A stretch of DNA of 64,000 nt, taken from positions 1,922,001 through 1,986,000 of the forward strand of contig CP102405.1 in the NCBI GenBank assembly GCA_024628785.1. The letters run 5' to 3'. A model generated the notes under the pieces. The model did no database searches and had not been told where the DNA came from. It was given only the letters and a program-made list of their open reading frames with translations. Source of the DNA: Fusobacteria bacterium ZRK30. Its GTDB lineage: Bacteria; Fusobacteriota; Fusobacteriia; Fusobacteriales; Fusobacteriaceae. The translations under genes and the position numbers were made by a program. Positions 43,883 to 54,277 of the stretch are shown in pieces (within the stretch, counting starts at the first letter, position 1; every line of letters begins with the position of its first letter).

Positions 43883-45400
43883 ATGAAAAAATTAATAGGT
43901 TTTTTGGCAGTATTAATGTTAATGGTTAGTGGTTGCGGGAAAGAAAAGACATCCAATGAAAACACTATAAAAACTAAGGTAAACGGAGGAGAACTCGTTG
44001 TCAGAATATCCCAGGATATGGATTTTTTAGATCCTCACAAAGCATTGGCTGCAGGTACTTATGAAGTTATGTTTAATGTTTTCGAAGGCTTACTAAAGCC
44101 AACCCATGAGGGGAAATTAATCCCTGCTGTGGCAGAATCCTTTAAAATATCAAAAGATAATCTGGTATACACTTTTAAGTTAAGGGATGGAATAAAATTC
44201 CACAATGGTAAAGATGTTGAAATAGAAGATATCATATTCTCATTGACTAGAATTGGTGGTGATTTTTCAGGAAATTCAATTGTAAGAGATCTGGCTAAAA
44301 ATATTAAAAATATTAAAAAAATAGATGATAAAACTGTTGCAATAGAACTAAAAAAAGTAGACGGGACAATCTTAAGTAAATTTACCACAGCTATTATCCC
44401 AAGAGATGTAGTGGATATTGAGCAGTCGCCTATTGGAACAGGACCATTTAAATTTATAGAGTACCTACCAGGACAAAAGCTCCTTATGGAAAAATTTTCA
44501 GATTATTGGATAGGGGGAGTTCCGACTATAGATAAAGTAGAGTTTTCAATTATTAAGGATGAACAGAGTTCAATTCTTTCCCTTCAAAGAGGGGAAATAG
44601 ACCTCTATCCACGTATGGGATCTACTCATATTTCAATTTTGGAAAACACAAACAATATAATTGTAACTGAACAAAACCTTATGCAGATCTTATCTTTAAA
44701 TAATAAGGTGAAACCATTTGATGACCTGAGAGTCAGGCAGGCTATAGCCTATGCAATAGATTCAGAGGAAATCATCGATACACTGGATGCAGGTTTGGGA
44801 AAAGCAATTGGCACTAATATGAGTCCGGTTATGAAAAATTATTACAATATAGAAACCGAAGGGACATATCCACATAATATAGAAAAAGCTAAAAAATTAC
44901 TAAAGGAAGCCGGTTATGAAAATGGATTTGAGTTTACCTTAAGCCTTCCTACAAACTATAGATTTCATGCTGATACGGGGGTAATTATATCGGAGCAGCT
45001 AAAAAAAGTAGGGATTAAAGCAAATTTAGTCGAAGTAGAATGGGGAACTTGGTTAAAAGATATCTATGCAGGTAGAAAATACGAAGGAACAATCATTGCA
45101 TTGGATGGAAAGATTGAGCCTTACGACATATTGAATCGTTATATCAGTAACCATCGTAGGAATTTTATGAACTATGAATCTAAAGAATACGATACAGTTA
45201 TGAAAAAAATTACCCAAATTACAGATGAAAAAACAAAGACCGAGTTATATAAAGAAGCTCAAATGATATTGGCTCAGGACATCCCAGTTGTATTTATCAT
45301 GGCACCAGCAGGAATAATTGCTACAGATAAAGACCTGAGAGGATATACTCCTTATCCTATCTATGTACAGGATATCTCCACCCTTTATTTCGTAAAATAG
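43883..45400 (+). CDS. oppA: Peptide/nickel-type ABC substrate-binding lipoprotein
   Basis: The ATG at 43883 follows AGGGGGAG; the longer frame has no ribosome site. The signal ends in MVSGC (lipid-anchor Cys). The ~505-residue mature protein is an SBP_bac_5 member: SQDMDFLDPHKALAAGTYEVMFNVFEGLLKP, KLRDGIKFHNGKDVEIEDIIFSLTRI and DDLRVRQAIAYAIDSEEI. It delivers oligopeptides, or possibly nickel/heme-like ligands, to the permease below. First gene of a complete five-gene opp operon. Confidence 0.9.
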   Translation: MKKLIGFLAVLMLMVSGCGKEKTSNENTIKTKVNGGELVVRISQDMDFLDPHKALAAGTYEVMFNVFEGLLKPTHEGKLIPAVAESFKISKDNLVYTFKLRDGIKFHNGKDVEIEDIIFSLTRIGGDFSGNSIVRDLAKNIKNIKKIDDKTVAIELKKVDGTILSKFTTAIIPRDVVDIEQSPIGTGPFKFIEYLPGQKLLMEKFSDYWIGGVPTIDKVEFSIIKDEQSSILSLQRGEIDLYPRMGSTHISILENTNNIIVTEQNLMQILSLNNKVKPFDDLRVRQAIAYAIDSEEIIDTLDAGLGKAIGTNMSPVMKNYYNIETEGTYPHNIEKAKKLLKEAGYENGFEFTLSLPTNYRFHADTGVIISEQLKKVGIKANLVEVEWGTWLKDIYAGRKYEGTIIALDGKIEPYDILNRYISNHRRNFMNYESKEYDTVMKKITQITDEKTKTELYKEAQMILAQDIPVVFIMAPAGIIATDKDLRGYTPYPIYVQDISTLYFVK

Positions 45401-45408
45401 GAGAGAAC

Positions 45409-46344
45409 ATGATTTATTTTATTAAAAGAATTAGTATAATGATCTTCACATTGTTTCTTGTTTCGGTAATATCTTTTTCAGTATTCCAAATAATCCCCGG
45501 GGATCCTGCCCTTTCAAAATTAGGAATAGAGGCTAGTCAGGAACAAATAGATACACTGAGAACAGAACTTATGTTAGACAAACCATTATCTACACAATAT
45601 ATTTACTGGGCAAAAAACATATTGAAGGGAAATTTAGGAGAATCTATAAGATTTTCAAGGCCAATAAAGGAACTTATAAGGGAAAGAATAGTAGTTACAC
45701 TTAGTTTAGGAATCTATGCTATCCTGATTGCAGTAGTCATAGGGATACCCATAGGTATCTTAAGTGCAAAATATAACGACACCAAATTGGGAGCCTGGCT
45801 TTCTATATTCTCCCACTTGGGTCTTGCCATCCCGGAATTTTGGCTGGGAATAATATTTTTAATTATATTCGGAATAATCTTTAAGTTATTTTCATTAAAG
45901 TATATTTCCTTCGGAGAGGATCCCATCTCTCATATTAAGATAATAACTCTTCCTGCTTTTGCCCTTGCCATATCGAGAATTTCAGTTGTAGCAAGGCATA
46001 TGAAAAATATCATATTGGAAGAACAGGAAAAAGAATATGTGATAACAGCATACAGCAAGGGTCTTTCAGCCAATAAAATATATCTTTACCATATCCTTCA
46101 AAATGCCCTAATCCCAACAATCACCATAATCGGTATGCTGACGGCTGGAGTATTAGGAGGAGCCATAGTGGTTGAGCAGGTATTTAACCTGCCAGGTATT
46201 GGAACCCTTTTAATTAATGGGGTTACTACTCGAGATATACCATTAGTCCAGGCTATCATAACCTATATAGCTTCAGTAGTAGTAATCATAAATTTTTTAA
46301 TTGATATATTATATAGAGTTGTAGATCCGAGAATATTGATTTAG
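45409..46344 (+). CDS. oppB: Oligopeptide ABC permease OppB-type
   Basis: A 311-residue permease with an N-terminal helix, a periplasmic loop (IIPGDPALSKLGIEASQEQIDTLRTELMLDKPLSTQY) and five further helices. The EAA coupling loop is MKNIILEEQEKEYVITAYSKGLSANKIYLYHILQNALIPTIT, and the C-terminus is DILYRVVDPRILI, both standard for DppB/OppB. It is 8 bp after oppA. Confidence 0.95.
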   Translation: MIYFIKRISIMIFTLFLVSVISFSVFQIIPGDPALSKLGIEASQEQIDTLRTELMLDKPLSTQYIYWAKNILKGNLGESIRFSRPIKELIRERIVVTLSLGIYAILIAVVIGIPIGILSAKYNDTKLGAWLSIFSHLGLAIPEFWLGIIFLIIFGIIFKLFSLKYISFGEDPISHIKIITLPAFALAISRISVVARHMKNIILEEQEKEYVITAYSKGLSANKIYLYHILQNALIPTITIIGMLTAGVLGGAIVVEQVFNLPGIGTLLINGVTTRDIPLVQAIITYIASVVVIINFLIDILYRVVDPRILI

Positions 46345-46353
46345 GAGAATAAG

Positions 46354-47160
46354 ATGAATATAAAAGTCAAAGATCATAACTTGGTGATAGGAGGAGGAAT
46401 ACTAATATTCCTTTTACTTGTTATGGGAGTAAGTTTTTTCTATCTGCCTCATTCAGTTACTGAAATAAATACAAAATTAAAACTTTCTTCTCCCAATTTA
46501 TCCTACCTTTTGGGTACAGATAATTTCGGAAGAGATATCCTCAGCAGGCTCATGAAAGGATCCCAGACAGCTTTTTTAGTTGGAATAATCTCTGTAGGTA
46601 TAGGGAGTAGTATGGGAGTGTTTTTAGGAGCAATCTCCGGATATTTTGGTGGTAGGACAGATGAATTTATCATGAGGATAATCGATGCAATGATGGCTTT
46701 TCCCGGTATTTTATTTGCCCTTATGTTTATCTCTGTGTTTGGAGTTGGTATAGAAAATACAATGGTGGCCATCGGAATCATGTCAATACCTACATTTGCC
46801 AGAATAACCAGAAGCGGGTTTTTACGAGAAAAAGAATTGGAATATATTAAGGCTGCCAGAGTAAGGGGGGCTTCTAATTTCAGAATTATATATCACCATA
46901 TCCTACCCAATGTTCTATCTCCAATAATAGTAGCTGCAACTATGAGTTTTTCAAATGCTATCCTGGCAGAAGCAGCTCTTAGTTATTTGGGTCTTGGAGT
47001 ACAGGCTCCTAACCCCAGCTGGGGAAGGATGTTAAGTGAATCACAGATGTATTTTATGATAGCTCCGTGGTATACATTAGCCCCAGGAATAATGATTAGT
47101 TTAACTGTATTATCACTTAATATGCTGGGAGATTTTTTAAGAGGATATCAAAAAAGGTAG
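46354..47160 (+). CDS. oppC: Oligopeptide ABC permease OppC-type
   Basis: A 268-residue permease with LLGTDNFGRDILSRLMKGSQTAFLVG and EAA loop LEYIKAARVRGASNFRIIYHHILPNVLSPIIV. The LGLGVQAPNPSWGRMLSES loop is diagnostic of DppC/OppC. It pairs with OppB. Confidence 0.95.
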   Translation: MNIKVKDHNLVIGGGILIFLLLVMGVSFFYLPHSVTEINTKLKLSSPNLSYLLGTDNFGRDILSRLMKGSQTAFLVGIISVGIGSSMGVFLGAISGYFGGRTDEFIMRIIDAMMAFPGILFALMFISVFGVGIENTMVAIGIMSIPTFARITRSGFLREKELEYIKAARVRGASNFRIIYHHILPNVLSPIIVAATMSFSNAILAEAALSYLGLGVQAPNPSWGRMLSESQMYFMIAPWYTLAPGIMISLTVLSLNMLGDFLRGYQKR

Positions 47161-47168
47161 GAGAAAAG

Positions 47169-48107
47169 ATGACTATTGAAATTAAAAATTTAAATATATA
47201 TTTTAATGAAAAGAGAAAACTACAAGCCGTCAACAACCTTTCATTTTGTGTTAAAAAAGGTGAAATTATGGGATTGGTAGGAGAATCAGGGTGTGGAAAG
47301 AGTCTCACCTCACTAGCTATTATGAGACTTTTAAGAAAAAATGCAAGCCTTAGTGGTGAGATTAATTTTTTAGGGAAAAACATCTTAAATTTTTCTAAAA
47401 AAGAGATGACTGGTATCAGAGGACGAGAAATTTCTATGATCTTTCAGGAACCTCTGACTGCTTTAAATCCCCTCCACAGAGTAGGAAATCAGATAGGTGA
47501 AATTTTAAAAATTCATACCTCTTTATCTAAAAAAGAGAGAAAAGCAAAAACTCTAAAACTCATGGAAGAGGTAAATTTAAAAGATCTAGAGGATATATAT
47601 AAGAAATTTCCCCATGAACTTTCAGGAGGACAGAGACAGAGGATAGTTATTGCCATGGCTATAGCATGTGAACCAAAATTAATAATAGCTGATGAGCCCA
47701 CAACAGCACTAGATGTCAGTACACAGACTCAAATTATAGAACTGTTGAAAGAACTCAACAACAAAAAGGATAATTCCCTTCTTTTTATATCCCATGACTT
47801 GGATTTAGTAGGAGATCTTTGCCATAGAATAGCAATAATGTATGCAGGCCATATTGTAGAAGTTATAGAGAAGTTAAGAGATGCAAAACATCCATATACA
47901 AAATGTCTTTTAGATGCAATACCAAACCCACTGCACAAAGGGAAGGAACTTTATTCCATCCCGGGAAGGGTTCCTAACCTATCGGAAAGGGAAAGTGGTT
48001 GCCCTTTTGCTGCAAGGTGTCCCATGGCAAAAGAAAGATGCCATGAAATTTTACCTGAACTTTTAGAGAGAAAGGATGGACATCTGATCAGATGTTTATA
48101 TGTATAG
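47169..48107 (+). CDS. oppD: Oligopeptide ABC ATPase OppD-type
   Basis: A 312-residue ATPase: Walker A GESGCGKSLTSLAIM, Q-loop MIFQEPLTALNPLHRVG, signature LSGGQRQRIVIAMAIA, Walker B IADEPTTALDVSTQ, and the C-terminal oligopeptide-specific cysteine region (ESGCPFAARCPMAKERCHE), which in the Dpp/Opp family binds a 4Fe-4S cluster. The next gene starts 6 bp after its stop. Confidence 0.95.
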   Translation: MTIEIKNLNIYFNEKRKLQAVNNLSFCVKKGEIMGLVGESGCGKSLTSLAIMRLLRKNASLSGEINFLGKNILNFSKKEMTGIRGREISMIFQEPLTALNPLHRVGNQIGEILKIHTSLSKKERKAKTLKLMEEVNLKDLEDIYKKFPHELSGGQRQRIVIAMAIACEPKLIIADEPTTALDVSTQTQIIELLKELNNKKDNSLLFISHDLDLVGDLCHRIAIMYAGHIVEVIEKLRDAKHPYTKCLLDAIPNPLHKGKELYSIPGRVPNLSERESGCPFAARCPMAKERCHEILPELLERKDGHLIRCLYV

Positions 48108-48113
48108 GTGTAG

Positions 48114-48926
48114 ATGATGGAAAATATACTTGAAATAAAAAATTTGAAAAAGAGTTTTGGGAGTTCCGGGGTTTTTAAATCTAAGAAATCCAAAACAGTT
48201 GTAGACAATATTTCTTTTGAGGTAAAAAAAGGAGAAATATTTGGTCTTGTAGGAGAATCAGGATGCGGTAAATCTACAACAGGGAATCTTATAAGTAAAC
48301 TGCTAAATATTGACGACGGAGAGATCATCTATAAAGGTCGGAACATCGATAGATTAAAGGGAAGAGACTTAAAAAATATGAGAAAAAATATTCAAATGAT
48401 CTTCCAGGATCCCTACCATTCTTTAAATCCTAAAAAAAACATAGGATGGATCTTAATGGAACCACTTATAATCCATAACATGTATTCCAAGGAGGAAAGA
48501 AGAAAAAAAATTCTGGATATGTTAGATATTGCAGGTTTTGATAAAAATTTTCTGAATAAGTACCCTCATGAACTTTCAGGAGGACAGAGACAGAGAGTTG
48601 CAATTCTTGCTGCCCTTATGTGTGAACCGGATTTTGTTGTAGCTGATGAAGCGGTGTCTGCACTGGATGTATCGGTTCAGGCACAAATATTAAACTTCAT
48701 GAAAAAGCTTCAAAGTAAAATGGGGTTGACCTATCTTTTTATATCTCATGATTTAAATGTAGTTTATTATATGTGTGACAGGATAGCAGTCATGAAAGAA
48801 GGAAAAATTGTAGAGATAGGTGAAGCTGAAAGATTATATCTTAATCCAAAGCACCCCTATACAAAATCTCTTTTAGATGCAATTCCAGGTAAAAACAACG
48901 TGACGTTGCATCCAGATTTGTCATAA
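48114..48926 (+). CDS. oppF: Oligopeptide ABC ATPase OppF-type
   Basis: A 270-residue ATPase with Walker A GESGCGKSTTGNLI, MIFQDPYHSLNPKKNIG, LSGGQRQRVAILAALM and VADEAVSALDVSVQAQ. It is slightly shorter than usual and lacks the C-terminal cysteine motif seen in OppD. Its final codons (NNVTLHPDLS) are encoded by repeat copy D, so the natural end of the protein may have been rewritten by that element. A strong terminator follows. Confidence 0.93.
   Translation: MMENILEIKNLKKSFGSSGVFKSKKSKTVVDNISFEVKKGEIFGLVGESGCGKSTTGNLISKLLNIDDGEIIYKGRNIDRLKGRDLKNMRKNIQMIFQDPYHSLNPKKNIGWILMEPLIIHNMYSKEERRKKILDMLDIAGFDKNFLNKYPHELSGGQRQRVAILAALMCEPDFVVADEAVSALDVSVQAQILNFMKKLQSKMGLTYLFISHDLNVVYYMCDRIAVMKEGKIVEIGEAERLYLNPKHPYTKSLLDAIPGKNNVTLHPDLS
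48896..48914 (+). repeat. Palindromic repeat, copy D
   Basis: CAACGTGACGTTGCATCCA, identical to the others except that the first G is A. It lies in the last codons of oppF and is read in a different frame from copy B, so selection is on the DNA/RNA, not the encoded peptide. Confidence 0.88.
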
Positions 48927-48985
48927 TCCTAGTATTTAAAAGGTTTAATGTAGATCTATTTTGTAATTTCCTATACAATAAAAAT

Positions 48986-49025
48986 AAGAGGACCTAGAGG
49001 TATTTACTACTTCTAGGCCTTCTTT
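48986..49025. terminator. Terminator between opp operon and groEL
   Basis: GAGGACCTAGAGGTA pairs with TACTTCTAGGCCTTC (one mismatch, two G-U), loop TTTAC, then TTTG. The minus strand ends in CTCTTATTTTT, so it may also terminate the converging groEL. Confidence 0.75.
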
Positions 49026-49050
49026 GTATTTCTTATCTATATTGAATATA

Positions 49051-50700
<1,650 letters not shown>

Positions 50701-50720
50701 TTATCCTCACATCTAAAACA

Positions 50721-50745
50721 AAAAAAGTCGGCTTCTGCTGACTTT
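50721..50745 (-). terminator. Terminator upstream of groL
   Basis: Minus strand AAAGTCAGC-AGAA-GCCGACTTT followed by TTTTG; ends the transcript of the small genes at 50753-51665. Confidence 0.75.
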
Positions 50746-50752
50746 CTAGTTT

Positions 50753-50920
50753 CTATTTATTTTTTTTCTTATTCTTTATATTTTTCCTTTTTTTCTCCTT
50801 AGCTTCCCATTCTTTCTCTATTTTTTTATTTCTTTTCCAATTAGAAATAACTACCCTTCCAATTATCCATACTACTATAGCAGATCCTCCACCTGCTAAT
50901 ATATTTAACCAATCATTCAC
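50753..50920 (-). CDS. Small single-span membrane protein
   Basis: The GTG at 50920 follows AGGAGG with 7-bp spacing; the frame upstream to 50950 lacks a site. The 55-residue protein has one helix (ILAGGGSAIVVWIIGRVVI) and a very basic cytoplasmic tail (Lys/Glu-rich, ending KKKNK). I recognise no family. It is the last of three small envelope genes on the same strand. Confidence 0.6.
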   Translation of the reverse strand: MNDWLNILAGGGSAIVVWIIGRVVISNWKRNKKIEKEWEAKEKKRKNIKNKKKNK

Positions 50921-50962
50921 CTTATATCCTCCTAAAATTACCTTTATCATTACACAATTTTT

Positions 50963-51298
50963 TTACTCTAAAACTCCCTTGGACATTACCTTATATTCAC
51001 CATCTAAATTTTCATATACTATAACTTCCATAGGTGGTCTTCCCATTTTAGTGAATTCAAAATAATGGTTAACTCCTGCTACTATTTGTCTTCTATACCT
51101 GCTTACTTTCCCCAGATCTTTTTCAGTTGATCTTATAAAAACCAATGCATCTTCCCCTCTCTGATCCAGTTCCAGCTCATAGGGTGCTCCTACAAGCTGA
51201 CCTTCTTTTGCTGTTATTTTTTCATCTTTAACTTCTGTTTTATAACACGATGTAAATAACAAAATAACACCCATAATTAAGATAACTCTTTTCTTCAT
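50963..51298 (-). CDS. Cystatin-like lipoprotein
   Basis: A 111-residue lipoprotein: signal ends in LLFTSC (Cys18). The mature part contains GKVSRYRRQIVAGVNHYFEF, a close match to the cystatin Q-x-V-x-G inhibitory loop with the aromatic strand that follows it, and an upstream GAPYELEL start and downstream VIVYENLDGEY strand consistent with the cystatin fold. Cystatins inhibit papain-like cysteine peptidases. A bacterial secreted inhibitor role is an inference; the match is from eye only. It starts ahead of the 55-residue gene. Confidence 0.7.
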   Translation of the reverse strand: MKKRVILIMGVILLFTSCYKTEVKDEKITAKEGQLVGAPYELELDQRGEDALVFIRSTEKDLGKVSRYRRQIVAGVNHYFEFTKMGRPPMEVIVYENLDGEYKVMSKGVLE

Positions 51299-51323
51299 AA
51301 TTAAACTCCTCCAACTATTAAAA

Positions 51324-51665
51324 TTATTTATGTGCTATTCCCTCTACAGTAATGCACTGAATAGAATACCCAACCTTCCATTCAACCCTGTCATCGATAG
51401 ATATATCTGAAATATATTTAGTTCCCGGATATTGATTTTTAGCCGCCTCAATAGCTTCATTGGTTGAAGGAGCAGAACCCATAGGTAATACATAAAACAT
51501 CATTGTCTGACAACTGCTTCCCTTTACAGGACCTATTTCTTCGGTATTACCATGATTATTTTGGATATGTGTACTTGTTATAAATGAACCATGTTTAGCA
51601 GTACTGCATCCAGTTAATAATGGAAATAAAATCAATAAAAAATAAATTATTTTAGGATAACGCAT
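51324..51665 (-). CDS. Small lipoprotein of unknown family
   Basis: The ATG at 51665 (GGAGGG 10 bp upstream) gives a signal ending in PLLTGC (Cys18) and a ~95-residue mature domain with paired Cys (SSCQTMM and SIQCITVEG) and an EAIEAAKNQYPGTKYISDISIDD stretch. The AI-EAAK...-I--I-hD pattern is reminiscent of TRL-like lipoproteins, but I am not sure. It is first of a three-gene envelope run. Confidence 0.6.
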   Translation of the reverse strand: MRYPKIIYFLLILFPLLTGCSTAKHGSFITSTHIQNNHGNTEEIGPVKGSSCQTMMFYVLPMGSAPSTNEAIEAAKNQYPGTKYISDISIDDRVEWKVGYSIQCITVEGIAHK

Positions 51666-51893
51666 AGGATTTTTTCCCTCCTCTGTAAATTTCATCATTA
51701 AAAATTAATCTTTTAGATAGATTTTTCAAATTCTTTCTCTTTTTCTCTGTTAATTCTATCATAAAAAAATTATTTATTATAATAGTTTCTATAAAAAATA
51801 AAAAATCCTTTTTTATAAGATTATCTCCTCTAAAATTAAAGGAGAATAGTTAATATAGATGTATACCTTAATGAAAATAAAGGGGGAATAATT

Positions 51894-52373
51894 ATGAAAA
51901 ATAAACACGAAAAAAAAGAATTATATTTTATCGCGATACTGCCACCTGAGGATATTTTGGCAGAGATAGAAAAATTTAAAAAAATTTGCATGAAGAAATT
52001 TAATTCAAAGCATGCACTAAGATTGCCCTCACATATAACTCTGATTCCCCCTTTTCAGAGTAACGAACAAAAGATTCTTTCTTTAAAACCGGTCTTAAAT
52101 GAACTATTAATAAAAAATATTTCTGTAAAATTAAATGGATTTTCATATTTTGAGAAAAGGGTTATCTATATATCCATAGAAAAAAATAATGAGCTCTTGA
52201 GATTAAAAAAACATATAGATGAAAAAATATTAATAAAACACAAGATGAAAACTGCAGATCTCAATTTTATTCCCCATATAACTATTGCCTCTAAGGATTT
52301 AACAGAGGAAAACTTTATCCTTTCCCGGGAATATTTTAAATATATAGAATATAAAAGAATTTTTAAAGCTTGA
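51894..52373 (+). CDS. 2H phosphoesterase (2'-5' RNA ligase-like, LigT/YjcG type)
   Basis: A 159-residue protein with the two H-x-T motifs of 2H phosphoesterases: PSHITLIPPF (His-x-Thr near residue 46) and NFIPHITIAS (near residue 127). The N-terminal LYFIAILPPEDILAEIEKFKK matches the YjcG-like subgroup. These enzymes act on 2',5'-linked or cyclic phosphate ends of RNA or nucleotides. The IS30 element inserted immediately after its stop codon. Confidence 0.82.
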   Translation: MKNKHEKKELYFIAILPPEDILAEIEKFKKICMKKFNSKHALRLPSHITLIPPFQSNEQKILSLKPVLNELLIKNISVKLNGFSYFEKRVIYISIEKNNELLRLKKHIDEKILIKHKMKTADLNFIPHITIASKDLTEENFILSREYFKYIEYKRIFKA

Positions 52374-52374
52374 A

Positions 52375-53427
52375 TTGTATAATTAAATGCAACAAAAAAA
52401 ATTCATAAATATTTCCTTGGTATAATGTAAGTGCGACCAAACATTAAAGGAGTATTTATGAATCATAAACATTTTACCATTGAAGAAAGAGAAAGTATAT
52501 TTAAATTTTTAGCGCAAAAAAAATCAATTAGTTTTATTGCAGCTAAATTAAAGAAAAATAGAGTTAGTATTTATAGAGAAATTAATAGAAATTCAGTTGA
52601 TGGTGAGTACACTCCTAATAAAGCCCAGTTTTTATACAAAAAAAGAAAACAACTTTGTGGAAGAAAGCACAAATTAAGAGATTCGATCCTTTTGGTAGAT
52701 ATTCAAGAAAAGTTAGAATCAGGTTGGAGTCCAGAACAAATATCAGGAAGAGCTAAATTAGACAACCAATATTCTATTTCATTTAAAACAATTTATAGAG
52801 CAATATATCTTGATTTTCTTACGGAGAGTACTAAATACCTTTTAACTAGAAAAGGCAAACAAAAGCCTAGAGGATTGAAAGAAACAAGGGGTAAAATCCC
52901 TAATAAAAAGATGATAGAAGAAAGGTCTGAAGAAGCGAATGATAGAAGTGAGATTGGTCATTTTGAAAGCGATACTATCGTTGGCGCAGGAAAAAAGGTG
53001 CTATGATGACTTATGTTGATAGGAAATCAAGATATCTTGTAGCGGAGCTAATGATTAATAGAAAATCAGATACTTTTAATGAGGCAACAATAGAGAATTT
53101 TAAATATATACCTAAAGAATACATAAAAACATTTACATCGGATAACGGGAAAGAATTCTCTAAATTTAAAGAATTAGAGGAAGCATTAGGTATTAAAGCT
53201 TATTTTGCTAACCCTTATCACTCATGGGAGAGAGGAACAAATGAGAATACAAACGGTTTATTAAGGAGAACTTTCCCTAAAGGGACTATTTTTAGTAAGA
53301 TAAAGAGATGTGAATTTTATAAAGCGGTAAACAAAATTAATAATAGACCAAGGAAGTGTTTAAATTGGAAAACCCCAAAAGAAGTATTTTGGGGTGAAAT
53401 TGAAAAGTGTTGCATTTAATTTGACAA
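52375..53427 (+). mobile_element. IS30-family insertion sequence
   Basis: About 1.05 kb bounded by imperfect inverted repeats: TTGTATAATTAAATGCAACA at 52375-52394 and, inverted, TTGTCAAATTAAATGCAACA at 53408-53427 (18 of 20 match). The single transposase gene fills the interior. No clear target duplication was visible at the assumed ends. Confidence 0.82.
52458..53419 (+). CDS. IS30 transposase encoded in two frames (-1 frameshift)
   Basis: Start ATG at 52458 after AAAGGAG. The first frame (to 53006) carries the IS30 helix-turn-helix (HFTIEERESIFKFLAQKKSISFIAAKLKKNRVSIYREI) and the first catalytic Asp (GHFESDTIVG). The second frame resumes the sequence as GAMMTYVDRKSRYL and has the second Asp (TSDNGKEF) and Glu (WERGTNENTNGLLRR). 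The switch occurs at A AAA AAG (52991-52997), in phase as a canonical -1 slippery heptamer, and -1 slippage restores an unbroken IS30 sequence. The stop TAA lies inside the right inverted repeat. So it may be an active element using programmed frameshifting, or a single-base loss. Confidence 0.85.
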
Positions 53428-53533
53428 CGTAAGAAGTAAAAAAAATAGTTGTATTTAAATTAGAAGGTTCAGGCTGGAAATTTTTTTTATCTCTTTAAAA
53501 AACCAATGTTTAAAAGATATAAAAATAAGTATA

Positions 53534-54067
53534 TTAATTATAAAGACTTAATAAGTTTTTATAAATGTTAAAGGATTCCTCCTCAAAACATACGATAATA
53601 ATTTTTTTAATACTTACATTATCCTTTAAAAAATCTATGATTCTTGAAATTGCAATCTCAGCAGCCAGATCTTTTGGAAATCCATAAATCCCAGTACTAA
53701 TACATGGAAATGCTATACTTTCTATGCTGTTTTGTACAGCCAAGGCCAAGCTGTTTTTATAGCAGTTTGATAAAAATTCTTCGCTATTTTTTTCAGTATT
53801 CCATACAGGTCCCACAGTATGTATCACATAGTCTGCCTCAAGATTTCCACCTGTTGTTATCACTGCCTCTCCGGTTTTACATCCTCCCTGCTTTTCTCTG
53901 ATAACCCTGCACTGATCATCAATTCCCTTTCCACCACCTCTATGAATTGCACCATCGACTCCTCCCCCTCCAAACAAACCATTGTTAGCTGCATTTACAA
54001 TTGCGTCAATCTTTAATTTTGTTATATCCCCCTTGATCACTTCAATAATTTTGTACTTTGTAGACAT
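53534..54067 (-). CDS. Macrodomain ADP-ribose hydrolase (YmdB-like)
   Basis: The ATG at 54067 (AGGAGGGACT upstream) is preferred. The 177-residue protein has the macrodomain signature IVNAANNGLFGGGGVDGAIHRGGG, GEAVITTGGNLEADYVIHTVGPVW and CISTGIYGFP. These bind ADP-ribose and remove it from proteins or hydrolyse O-acetyl-ADP-ribose. It stands alone, with a 110-bp gap from the IS element. Confidence 0.93.
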   Translation of the reverse strand: MSTKYKIIEVIKGDITKLKIDAIVNAANNGLFGGGGVDGAIHRGGGKGIDDQCRVIREKQGGCKTGEAVITTGGNLEADYVIHTVGPVWNTEKNSEEFLSNCYKNSLALAVQNSIESIAFPCISTGIYGFPKDLAAEIAISRIIDFLKDNVSIKKIIIVCFEEESFNIYKNLLSLYN

Positions 54068-54277
54068 AGTCCCTCCTATTTTACATAAATTATACATTAC
54101 AATAATTTACGTAAAAAACTTAATAACTCCTCTGAGAATAATTCTGTTTCAGTGATAAATATTAGGATGCAAATAAAATTTACTCCATTATTCTTGTCGA
54201 TCTTCTAAAATTAATTTTAAAGGATAGTGTCTAAAACCGGTGTATAAATTAATTATAAAATCGAGGTGATGCAGCTC

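Noticed and set aside
51605-51621. Seventeen-base match (TGCATCCAGTTAATAAT) to the end of repeat copy B
   Set aside because: It lacks the palindromic core and lies in a lipobox codon region of another gene; likely coincidence.
53428-53440. Target-site duplication for the IS30 element
   Set aside because: Bases outside the assumed left and right ends do not match, and the exact boundary is uncertain.
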